From assembly GCA_020736575.1 (NCBI GenBank), contig JAGPYM010000018.1, positions 248,001-312,000 on the forward strand: 64,000 nucleotides of DNA. Direction: 5' to 3'. The notes under the pieces were generated by a model. The model saw only the letters and a program-made list of their open reading frames with translations, searched no databases and was not told the DNA's origin. Source of the stretch: Thelonectria olida. Its lineage: Eukaryota > Ascomycota > Sordariomycetes > Hypocreales > Nectriaceae. This document shows positions 11,958-23,172 of this stretch, piece by piece (within the stretch, counting starts at the first letter, position 1; each line of letters opens with the position of its first letter). The position numbers and the translations under genes are program-made.

Positions 11958-13517
11958 TTATTGCGTCTTCTTAACACCAGCCGCCTCCCTTTTAACAGGC
12001 TGGTTATACATCCAGAGAGCACTAAAGGCCAGGAAGCCCAACACAGTCACGCTGATGCCGGACAGCCAAGGCCAAGCGGCAGTGATCGCAAAGCTGCGAA
12101 CCCACTCGTCGTGAGCCATGTGACGGACACTAACCGAGTTCTTGGCCTCCAGGTAGGTGAGGAAGGGACGCTTGTAGTTGACCTTGAAGTTGAAGATGCC
12201 GTGCTGATCGGGGATGGTAAAGTTGGTAGCGAAGGTGGCAGCGTGCTGAGATTCGGAGGCAGGCTTAAGGTCGATGCGGTGGAAGGGAGAAAGCATGGAG
12301 AACTCGAGCTGGAGAGAGTCGCCCTCGGGAACGCGGAAAGGCCTCCAGCCCTGCCAGACGTACTCGGAGATGGAGATGGTGTAGCTCTGAAGTCGCGAGT
12401 TAGCGGTGTCGGGTGAGATGAGGACAAATGATATGTGAAGACTTACCACCTCATTCTTGATCCGGTAGATGCCGGGGTTGACCTCATCGCTGTCCTTGAG
12501 CTGGTGCTCAATGCTGTTGACGCGCAAGACGCCCAGCTCCTTGAAAGCCCAGGCCGACAAAGTCGTGGTGAACTCGCGGTTGGCAGTGTATTGAGCCTTC
12601 TCCGAAGGTCGAGCGACCTTGGCCTCAATCCACTTGTCCTGGAGCATCTCAGCAGCGCCCAAGATGGTGACACGGGCCGAGTTGCGGGCCTGCACGACGG
12701 AGATGAGGGACAGCTGCTGACCAGCAGCAAAGAGGTCCTCGTCAAGCGAGTCCTGCTCCTTGGGGTTGTAGCTGTAGGCAGTGGCGGGAGCTCGAAGAAT
12801 GGGAGTAAGGAGGGGACCGGAGCCAAGGGTGTGGCCAATGGCGTGGGGAACGGAGAGAACAGAGCCAGGAATCTCAAAGTAGCTCTTTAGACCCGGTCGG
12901 ACGTTGCGGGGAGCGTCGAGGACGAGAACATCGTGGGACTCGGCGGCGGAAACAGTATCGTAGTAGAAGTGGTCAACGACGGTAGCAGTTCGCTCGGCGG
13001 GGATGGCGATGTCGAGCTCGTGAAGGAACGAAGAGAGGGAACTGGGAACGGTATGGGTGGAGGCCATGGTGACCAAGATGTTGCCGTCGGCGTTGATGAA
13101 GTCGAGGAGGATCTTGGGGGTCAAGTTTGGGCCGAGACCTACAACCAATTTAGCACTATAGTCGCTGAAGTGAAGCGATGACAGAAATGACAAACCCTTG
13201 ATCTTGGTAGGCAAGAAGAGGAGGTGATCATAGTTCCTCTCTCCAAGGTTGAAGAGGCTCAAGGCGCCGCTCTTGGCCGACTCGTAAGTGATCTCATATC
13301 CTCGTTCTATCGGAAATGGTCAGTTCAACTGAGCAGCACCTAATCAAATAGTCGCGAAAGTAATTCAGCGCATACCATTCAGATCAGCAAAGAATCTCGA
13401 ATAAGCTTCCTTGTCGTCAACAGCGTCGAGCACGACGAGCAATCGATTACCAGCAGAGCTGGCGGCCGAAACCAGGGCCGCAAAGAGAAAGAGCACGAGG
13501 CCCAGAAGCGACCGCAT
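11958..13517 (-). CDS. wbp1: Oligosaccharyltransferase subunit WBP1 (OST48)
   Basis: Four exons: 13517..13376, 13306..13196, 13138..12447 and 12386..11958. They total 1374 nt, 457 residues. All three introns (GTATGC, GTTTGT and GTAAGT donors; AG acceptors) keep frame, and each removes an in-frame insertion from the conserved protein. A signal peptide (MRSLLGLVLFLFAALVSA) precedes the typical NRLLVVLDAVDDKEAYSRFF start. A long lumenal domain follows, and a single transmembrane helix lies near the C-terminus (about 418-442). The last four residues KKTQ fit a dilysine ER-retrieval signal, as in yeast Wbp1. The protein is an essential subunit of the ER complex that transfers the dolichol-linked glycan to Asn residues. 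The length is close to yeast Wbp1 (430). Confidence 0.96.
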
Positions 13518-14356
13518 GTTGAGGGCTGCGAATATTCAGCGGTTCTTTTGGTGTGTAGTTTTGGAAGTTGGTGGTTGAGGCAAGTCGACGACACGGGGAG
13601 CTTCGCGGCAGCTGTGGATTGTTAGGGAGCTTGCGTTGAGGGATACGTAGCCTCGCCAAGCACATGTGGGGCGCCGCTACTGGCATGCAGCACCAAACGC
13701 GCGTGGGCTTGTGAGAGCTAGAAACATCGGGGGAGAGAAGCATCAGAACAAATTGCAGAGCAAAGGAGGTAGATTTAAAGCTATAACCTCATGGCTAGGT
13801 AATAATAAGCTGAATATATTTTCCGTTCCATTTTCTCAATATCAGTTTGGCCTGGCCCTGCAAAGGAGGCTGCAGCACCAAGTCACCCCTAAAATATAAT
13901 CTGCAGCTAAGCTTGTTCAGGTAGTCCTCGGGTTGCAGGCAGCTTCAATCTTCTACAACTACCTCGTAATCACATTCCAATCCAAGATTTCAACTATCAA
14001 TACCCAGTTGCCATCACTCTAAGGGCTCGATTGATAGTTCTGACGGTCTATAACTCACCTTTGGCGCCGATTCGAGGTACATACCCTGTTCGACGCTCTC
14101 AAGTCTGCGTCCCTACTAGGCTTAGCGCATCTCTCTCACACCTACGAAATATCCCGCTCCCGCGGCTTGGTTTTTCCGCTCCTACGATTGGCCCGGCCAG
14201 CGAGTTGAATGTCGTCCGTCTCCAGCATTCAACACCACGAAGAGAGCAATCCACGACATTCCCGTCCGCCAATTGAGTACGCCTCGCGCCTTCCCCCTCC
14301 TTCCCACCTGTCCCTCAGCTGACAATTACACTCTCCGTCAAAGCCCATCGCCCATC
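13518..14356. promoter_or_regulatory. Shared divergent promoter region of WBP1 and the complex I 9.5 kDa gene
   Basis: The 839 bp between the two start codons holds both promoters. An AT-rich patch lies at 13780-13850. CT-rich leader-like sequence at 14270-14350 precedes the complex I gene. No further gene seen. Confidence 0.45.
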
Positions 14357-14653
14357 ATGGCCGCGCCCTTGTTCTGGTCCACCCCCCTCAAGTACTGCCG
14401 CTGGGCCGCCCGCGAGAAGCCCGCCCTCTTCTGGTCCGTCATCATCGGTGCTGCCGGCCCTGTTGCCATGCCCATTGTTCCTCCCATCCGAAGGTACTTT
14501 GGCGATGTCGATGCTCCTCCGGTTCCCGTCACATACCCTGGTACGTCTTTATCCCCAAATAGCCATCCGAAGTTGCGACCGAGAGATAAACCTAACAAGC
14601 TTCTAGTTCCCAGCGGCCCTCGGAAACTGGTGACCGGCTACGATGACGAGTAA
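14357..14653 (+). CDS. nuo9.5: NADH:ubiquinone oxidoreductase 9.5 kDa subunit (NDUFA3-like)
   Basis: Two exons, 14357..14540 and 14607..14653, give 76 residues. The intron 14541..14606 has GTACGT and TCTAG ends and a CTAAC branch site. Without splicing the C-terminus would be interrupted by unrelated residues. The protein begins MAAPLFWSTPLKYCRWAARE, has one membrane helix (about 24-46) and ends with GPRKLVTGYDDE, the pattern of the fungal 9.5 kDa complex I subunit. It is a single-span accessory subunit of the mitochondrial inner-membrane arm. Size agrees with the name. Confidence 0.93.
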   Translation: MAAPLFWSTPLKYCRWAAREKPALFWSVIIGAAGPVAMPIVPPIRRYFGDVDAPPVPVTYPGTSLSPNSHPKLRPRDKPNKLLVPSGPRKLVTGYDDE

Positions 14654-15078
14654 ACATGTGGTGCTTTTTAGGAACGGACCGACGACAACACATGTCAGGA
14701 TGGGCAAAGAGACATAACATTGTACAAACCAAGGCGTTGGAGACAGTCAGAGGAGGAAATATGAAGAGACGGCATGGACAAACCCGAGGTCCACCCAGCA
14801 ATTGACGCTACAAAACCTTTTTATTTCTTTTAGGGGCTCCCTCTGATCGTCCAAGAGCACTCGCTTCTATGTATTGACGTCCCTAATTCAGTCCTCCCGA
14901 TTCCATCGTGCTGGGCGCCTCTAACTTGCAGATGCCAGTTCCAAGGTCACACCGATAACAACAAACATTAGTAAACGCAAGGTTCCACCCAACATCGATG
15001 CAATTCAATTCCCCCTTTTCCCTAGAAGTTGGTACTCGCGATACTAGTCCGAACCGTCTTGGTGTGTAGGCTCAGGCT
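14654..15078. other. Convergent intergenic region
   Basis: The 425 bp between the complex I gene and the end of the BEACH gene should contain both 3' UTRs. Nothing else is recognisable. Confidence 0.5.
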
Positions 15079-18000
15079 CTATCTATCCCTACCCACGAAA
15101 TTCCACTCATACTAGAAGGTCCGTTAGTGATGTCCTTCAATCAAAGAAAATATCGGGAGCAACTTACAACGCGGCCATCGTCGTCGCCCGTATACACACA
15201 TGTCGGCATAGGACTGATGCACGACATTCCTGCCTCTGTATTGGCTCCCTTGTCATTCTTATAGTCGATGTGGTCCATCTTTCTCAAGAGTTCCAGGGTC
15301 CATCGTCCTCCGGTGATACTTCTTCGCCAAACGTTGACCCTTCCGCGTTTGTGTCCTGTGAAGATGAGGTAATTCTCCAGCCACTCGTTGCCTGAGCCCT
15401 CGTAGAAGGCACAAGAGTGAATGTAATCATCCTGTTCGAAGCATAGGTTCTGGTCAAGTAGCAGTGTACCATTGAGCGTGTACAGCAGCACATTTGGGCC
15501 AGAGCAGAGGAGGATCTCGCCGGAAATGTCATTGATGATAGCACATTCGACGGGTCGAACCAGTGGCAACTTGCGAATAAATGAAAGACGGTTGAGATCC
15601 CACAGGAATGCTTGTCCGTCTGAAGACACAGTCAAAAATGTACTCAGAGCTTTGCTAACTGCAATCGTTGTGACAGGCGTTTTGTGTCCAAACAGACTGG
15701 ACCGCGGTAAAAGTTCGACCTGTCTGCCTGGCGCTGACTGCACCGCATACACGGAGACAACGCAATCCTCACCGGCGGTGATAAGGGTCTTGGAGTCGGC
15801 AAAACAAGCGCTCGAAATCTGTCCAATGTGGAGGTTTTCGAAGAGGCCGGCCGGCTTTCGGGAGTTAGCGAGGCGGCCATAATCAGGGATATAGTGGCGC
15901 TTTACCTTCCGATTGTCGCTGAAGAAAAAGCGGATGCTGTTGTCGGCATATCCCCATTCTAGGAACTTGTCATATGGCGGGAAGTTGAGACGGAATGGAG
16001 AGGCGCAAAGCAGACGATCCAACTTGGGGGCATACATCAGCGACCCTACACGCTCGTGACTCTCTGTCATGAATTAGTAGAGTTTCTTGCAACCCCAAGG
16101 CTAACACGTACCTAGCAGCGGGTTCGGGAGGCACGTAAGCGAAAATATGCTGGTATCGAGCCGCCGAGCCGGTGATCGAGCATTCTCACGAGACGGGTGA
16201 GGCTTCGTAAACACTTGGTGTGGCGTCTGGCCGAAATTATGAATCACACCAGCCATGATGGCTCTCTCTTTTGCGTCAGTAATGCTATCCAAGTCTGTCG
16301 CGCCTCGGTATGACAGATGATGGAAGACATTCAGATTGTCCACGGCGGCTTCTCCCCTTTGCTTGAACCCAAAGACAAGATCGATCCACTTGTGCAAGTT
16401 CTCGCTGACATATGGACTCTCCAAAGCCTCTCGATGCTTGGCGATGAAGATTCTTGGATCGCCCTTGGCCCATGGGGGAAGCTCGACATGGTCAACCTTG
16501 ACGCCGTTGCTCTCGCGGTTACCAAAGTCATAGCCATTAACGTTCGTTAGGAACTCGGGCAGGCAAAAGAACTCAGGAATGAGCTCCCTTACATCAGCCT
16601 TGGTCCTACTCGATGCGGACTGCCATGCATCCGGAATTGACTGGAACAAGCGGTCTGCGTGGTCGAAACTTCCTCCCTGGAGGAGGATGTATGATTGCGT
16701 GAATGGCGGAAGACGGATCAGGTATGATGACACGATCATGGCAGACGAGTAGTGGGTTCCGTAATGGAACGGTATCTCTCCAATCTCAGCAAGCGCATTA
16801 TAGCTCTCGACGAAGCCAGGGACTCGATTTGGCGTCTGCGAACCCATCGGCTTAGACAAATCTCGGAAGGTTGCTGGATCTTCCAGGTCCAAATCTTCGC
16901 TCGTATAATCAGCCAAGACCCAGGGGAAGACGGGGTATTGGGTAAGATCGTTGAAAGTTCGTCCAGCCATGGTGTTCACCATCATCAGGTAGTGAAAATT
17001 CGACATCTCACCCCTCTGCCATCGCTTCATGACGGGATTCCACGGCGATGAATTGAAAAAGGTGCCAAACTTGGACCCAAACCCTTGCGGCGACTCGTCA
17101 AATACCTTGAGTGCTTCGAGACGCCAACCGTCCTCGGGGTTCGGTAGTGTATTGGCGCCACTCGTGTGAGGAGCCTTGTTCAGCATCTTGACGAACAAAT
17201 CATCCCGAACGGTAGGATTGATCGTGGTCAACAGATAACTTCGTCCATCAGTGAAGAAGACTTCAATCGCAACGTCCCGGAACAGGAATCGACGTTTCGA
17301 AATGCTGATGACGTCGTGCCACCGCCAGTGTCTTGACTCTTGGTCATTCTTTCCAGCTTGCTGTCTCTTCTCAGATGTCTTCGCATCCGTGACGATCTGA
17401 GAGAATGGGTCCCGTTCATCAGGGGGCGCTTGCCACACATTCACGATGTCTCCGTTGGCGCACTGGAAGACATTGTCCATCATATACAAGGCATCCTTGC
17501 CTATTATCAGAATGCCTTCACATGCATCCAGTCCGATGATCCGAGATATGTTGTATGCGGCCTGCACCTGGTCCCCGTGCTCCAGTCTGCGCATCACCTT
17601 GCGATTCTTGTCCTCGAAACCGTCGTCTCCCTCATTGGGATCATTGGGGTCATCCACAAGCTCAAAGTCATCCTCAGGAGCAAACACAGAATTTGTTGGT
17701 TGCTGTTCTGTGGAGCTTTCAGGCTCCTCAGTAAGTTGTTGCCCTGGACTGTTCCCATCAAGACCATTAAATGGGAGAGGCTTGGTTAACGGTGTTACCG
17801 CGCTCGTGTTGACTGACGGCGCGGGACTTGCCGAGGTGTTCAACCGCAGATTCTGATGGGCTTCGCTCGCTTTCCTCTTGGGTAAGTACTCGGCTGTGTT
17901 CAAATTATAATCCGGCAGTACCCTCAATCGCATTCGGTTTCGCCCTTCAGTTCGATCGAGCTTCCACTTGGGAGGTATTGGTTCGCTGAGCACAGCACCT

Positions 18001-21000
18001 GGCCGCCGCAAGTCCCGTTCCATCTTCTTGTAGGCCGCACTGAGGAAGACGAGGTCATCTTGCTGATCCTGCATGATACGCTGGTACTTGAAGTACTCCG
18101 AATTGTATATGCTCTTCATCCAAGAGGTATTGCCAATGTCGTGACCGACCATGACCTTTTCCGCCGTGATATGCTCCATGTGCCACGCCCGTAGTCTCTC
18201 CTTACGCTTCGAAATGCGGATCTTGGCCGTCTCGGCGGTGCGGCTGTTCTCTGAACTGACAAAATCTTCCCATGTCTTTGACATTCCGCCAAAGAAAAGG
18301 GCGTCTAAGGAGGGGCGATGTTTATCTACCCACAACAAAAACGTCTCATCGTCGACTCCAGTCAGCTTCTGAAAGTCCTGGGAGAGTTGCTTCTGGTCTG
18401 GCGCCATGCACGAGCGGATCAGCACAGCTGATTCGTCAGGCTTCTGGACCAAAATGATACGCAGAAAGTTTGCCGCAGCAAGTCGTACCGGCCTCTTAAC
18501 ATCCGTTAGCTTGGTGTAGAGTTGGTACCAGAAAAGCTTCAAAGAGTCATCGTCTGGCGAAAAGCAACCAAGGATAGACATTTGCCAGTAGATAAGCTTG
18601 TTCATGAAGTCTTTGGCATCTACCTCCGTCGTCTGGGGGTTGTCCAAGTCGGACAGTTTCAGAAGTATGATCCTGGACAAGCAGTTACGAACTGTGGACA
18701 GTGCTTGGCTGCAGAGTCGAACGCTCTTCAGGCTAGCAATATCGGGTCTTTGCAAGAACTCCAACAGCATTCCAATGAATTCAATCATGGTCTCTGCACC
18801 ATTTATAAACCAGCCCTCGAAGATGGCCTCGGACATGTGCAGACAGAACCGTGCCAGGTTTTGCAAGATTCTAGGCTCGCAAATGGCTTTCTGGCTCAGC
18901 TGGATGTTGTTTGTGAGTTGAGTAACCACATTTCTCAGAATGAAAGACTCGAAATATGCCTGGTGTTCTTGGAACCCAGGGGGGATCTTGGTGGAGAGGC
19001 CGAATCCAGGAAACTCCTTACGGGCAAGTAGCTGGTCCATAAACACGCTGGTGACTAACTCCACGAGTTCATCCAGGATGTCACCGCTCGGCTTTTGCCT
19101 CGATGCTTTCTTCTGAGGCGATACTGCTGGATTGAGTCGGGCTGGGCTTGGACCAATGGGCGATTTGTGGGCGGTAAGTAATATGAAAGAAGAGGCTCTT
19201 CGCAATGGCGTTCCCTTGGGAGGCGTGGATTGAGGCGACGGGATAGGGTCGACGCTAGTCGTTCTCACGATCGGTGTTGCAGCTGAAGTACTCCCCCCGA
19301 TTGGACGGATGATGACATCAGTCCCTTCAAAGGTGAGAGCAGCGTCTTCGGAGTTCAATTCCGTCTCAGGCGTCACCGGGTCGGTGCTAACAACAACGGG
19401 ATATAAGGCAGCGAGCAATCGTCGCACCCATTCCGAAGTCAAGGCGAAATCGCGGAATTCGGTCGACCTTGCATGAAGATCCAAAAGGAAACGGATGACA
19501 GTGTGCAAGACGCCTGCGTGGCTCACGATCCGTTCACTGTCTCTTGAGAAGGCCACTAGAAGCAGTCAGTTGATGCACAGCATTCAAACCACAGGCTCAC
19601 GTACATCGGGTTTCAAGAGCAGTGGCAAGGTCCATAGAGCTTGTCCGGCCACGAAGATCCTGCGCCGACACTTGCTTCCTAGGTGACTCTTGCGGGTTGG
19701 GGTTTTTGGCTGGTGAGTCTGGGTCGTCCTGGTGTCTCATCACATCCTTGAGGCCATGCTGGAGCATTGAGGTGATGACAATCAGGGATTCGGGATAGAC
19801 AATTTTGCGTTTCCCAAATATCTCCAACAGGCTGAAGAAGTCAAAGTTCTTATCAAAGTCGATCTCTGCAACATCGTACCCGAACAAGATGCTAAAACAG
19901 ATAGGCCACACAGTCGGCACATCCCAGAACCGCTTGAGTCGGCTTGCCATGATGGTGAAGCCTCCAGACTTGCTGGCGAACTTTGAGGTATAGGTCGAAC
20001 CATGGATAACCAAGAGTCGGGCAAGAATCTTGCAACCATGGATAACCACCTCCGGATCATTCTCTGCCAGAAGATACAACAGCCACTTAACGGTATTAGC
20101 ATCATGGTTGTAACAGAGACGGGGTGTCCTCACCTTGTTCGTCACTGTGCGGGCGAATTTCTTAATGTGGGATAGGTTGCCTTTCTCGCACAAGATGTGT
20201 GAATACATTCGGAGAACACTAACGCCAAGCTGCTTCTTTGTCAAATATTTCACGCCAGAGGGCGTGCTCACTGCCGATGTGCCGTCAAGAGGGGTTCTTC
20301 GTATAGGGGCGGGCGTGCTGGACCTTGAGATAGCCGAAGGCGGTCGGGGTGTCCGTATCAGTGAAGTAAATGGCGTGTGGAAGGCATAGGTGATGAACAA
20401 CGCCAGAGACCGCATCACTTCTTGACTAAAGTTGGACATGACGAGTGTCTCGAATGCGCCCATGAAATGAGGCAGAGTATCTTCCGACACAACCTCTCCC
20501 TTCATTGCATCCAACAGTCTCTTGACAATGCCTGCCATGCTTGTTAGTCTCAGGGACAGACGGGTTTGGTCACACTTACGCATCCTGATCAATCTGCGAC
20601 TATTGAACTCGTGGTATTTGCTCTTGACAGCAAACGTGATGAACTGTTTGTAGTATAACTCCTGAATCCGCGGCGCGGACTTGCGCCAGATGTCGAGATC
20701 AATGAGTAGGGTTCGGTAAGCAAGAGGGTTGATGATGAACGACTCCATTGGTTCGCCATGATTGTAGCCAACAAAGCCAAGAATCAGGCTCAAAAGCTGG
20801 AAGGCGAGTCGGTCTCGTTCTTCAGTAGTGATTGCCAGTCGGCAAATCGTGACGTCGTTGTTACCACTGCCGCCATATCCGAGCTTCATTCTCAATAGCA
20901 TACCCAAGATGCCATAACCAGTATCTCTTTCCATTGCTTCACTATTTCTCCAATTCTGGCGGATACAGTTAAACAGCATCTCAGCGGCACGAACGGTATC

Positions 21001-23172
21001 CTCGATAGTTGCGGCTCTTTCAAACAGCTTGAGCGCCAAAGGGGTGAATCCCGCCAATCGCCATAGGTTCTCGTCGAGGTAGGATGGCACAGCCACAATA
21101 GGGCTGCCTCGGAACGATGCAAGGCCTTGCACTCTAAACAATGTGTCAGGGAGGCATGGAACCGCGCAGTTGATGGCCAGTGCAGAGCCCTCTTTGTTCG
21201 ACACACGGAATAGATTGCGAGCGCAGTGCCGTGGCAATGAGCGCAGCAGTCCCGAGTCCAAGTACTGCACATTCTCCGGAAAGGTAGCCGAGGGTAGGAT
21301 GCTCAGCAATATTTTCGACTCTGGAAGCAACGTGCTAGCCTTTTCGCGAATCGCTCTGAGGATATCAGAGCTGTCTTCTCTCCCAGGGTGAGCTATCTCA
21401 TTTCTCAATCCCAGAGTGGCCGACGCTTCATAGGTTTGGAATCCTCCCAAGCTGTCCTGGAAGTTGCCCTGATACCGTGGCCCAAGGCCATAGTGAACAG
21501 CCAGAAAGTCGTCACTCAATGCATCCTCAAATAGATGAGCAGAAGCCAAGGACCATCTCGAGAATACCAGGCCAGGTCCAAGTTGGCTTGAAAGCTCCTT
21601 GGGTGTGCCCACGAACGCCTGGACTGGGTTCGTCTTGTTCTGGTTCGAGTTGAAAGCAGTAAACGTTTCATTGGTCCCGGTTGCAGGCGGCGGTTGATGT
21701 GGGTAGTTGCATCGAATCTGTTCGGAAAACTCGCCGTTAACGTAGAGGGATGCCTTGCTAGCTGTCATGGTCTTGGGGCGACGATGCACGATGGCAATGT
21801 GGTACCACCTCTTTTCCTTAAACGCAACACACTTAAATCGAACGCTAGGCTTGTTGGAGTGGACGGATGTTTGGAGAATGAGGTTATGCGTGTCTCTTTC
21901 GAGGTATACGAGAACGAAGCAGGATTGCGAGGAGTCAAAGACTCCAAAGATGGTGGTGTGCGCAGTGGGATCGAAGCTATCGACACGAATCCAAGCAGTA
22001 AAGGTGTAGCCAGCACTTGACTGGGGAGGAAAGGCACGGCCGAGGTTGGATAGTTCAAGGGAGGAGTGGCCGTTCAAGGAGAGGTCGAATTGAAAGAAAG
22101 GGGGGCCAGAATATTTAGACGCCATCTGCAGGCAAAATTCGGATGCCTCGTGAGTAGGCGACGCGAGTAGAAACTGGGTATCTGCAGGTTGGTTGACGCC
22201 AAGAAACATGAGCATCTTGCAGATGGCCAGAACCTTTTCGCGTTCGGGGAGGCTCAACACTGACTCTGCGCCAAAGACGACTCGTATAAATTGGGACAAA
22301 ACTTCGGTCGAATGAACAGCAGCTCGGTTGTATATAGAAATCGCGATGACCGATTGGATTGTCTCGAGCACAAGCAGAGACGCCGGGCTAGCAGGTCCAT
22401 CCTTGATACGGGGAATGGCCGTCCAAAAGCTCACAACTGCTCTGAGAATCTCGGGATGGCGTATTATAGTCTTGGAGTTGATAACCTCTCGGACACCGGG
22501 TGTGATGTTCTCGGCCGACTTGGCCAGTACCAAGTCCCATTGTTCCTCCTGTGAGCTATCGTCCTCCTCGTTCGCAGAAGAGTTGTCCGTCTCGGGGCGG
22601 AGAGCTTTGGCGATGGATTGGCACAGCAGATCAAGGCCGTCGTCGTCGAGGGCAAACGCCAGCAATTTCCCAAATACGTGGCAGCTGATCCACGCATCGG
22701 GCTCGGCACCGCCAAGTCCAATACTCGCGATGACCTGTTCCAGGGCTTCCCAACCACCACCTTCCACTCTATATCTGAAGAATCGTCGGTTGCCAGAGTG
22801 GTCACGCAATGATGCGCTGAGAACATTTAGAGATTCGCCGAGGAGTTTGAAGAAGGATACCATGTCCGAGTCGCTTCGCTTATCGGGGTTATAGTAGCCC
22901 GAGAAGGCCCGGAGAAGGGTGAATATGCGCTCGAAGCCGTTCGCGTGGCGGAAGTCATCTTGATGGACGGGACTTTTGATAGCGTTTATATGTTGTGCAA
23001 TATGTCGTAAAATTTTTGATAGTTTAGGGATGTCGGGATAACCATCTTCTTGCGGAAGGGACGCATCGTTTTCGAGGGTAGAAAGAAGATTGTCGATGAT
23101 GTCGAGGGACTTGGATCTGGCCGGATTTGAGGCAGACGTCGAAGTCCGATACCTTCTCATGATGGAAGCCAT
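15079..23172 (-). CDS. bph1: BEACH domain and WD40 protein (Bph1/LYST/neurobeachin class)
   Basis: Five exons: 23172..20580, 20531..19605, 19555..16112, 16063..15168 and 15111..15079. They total 7893 nt, 2630 residues. All four introns are short (49-56 nt), have GTAAGT or GTACGT donors and AG acceptors, and keep phase. The last exon supplies only YEWNFVGRDR and the stop. Domains in order: an alpha-helical (armadillo-like) N-terminal half; a concanavalin-like segment around 370-520 (YTFTAWIRVDSFDP, RWYHIAIVHRR, ASLYVNGE); a PH-BEACH domain near 1880-1960 (WRWHDVISISKRRFLFRDVA); the BEACH domain near 2010-2280 (NTMAGRTFNDLTQYPVFPWV, YGTHYSS, PEFFCLPEFLTN, NLNVFHHLSYRG); and C-terminal WD40 repeats from about 2330. 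BEACH proteins are large scaffolds in vesicle and endolysosomal trafficking and in cell-wall or vacuole traffic in yeast. The start at 23172 is the first ATG; a second in-frame Met follows at residue 5. Confidence 0.95.
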
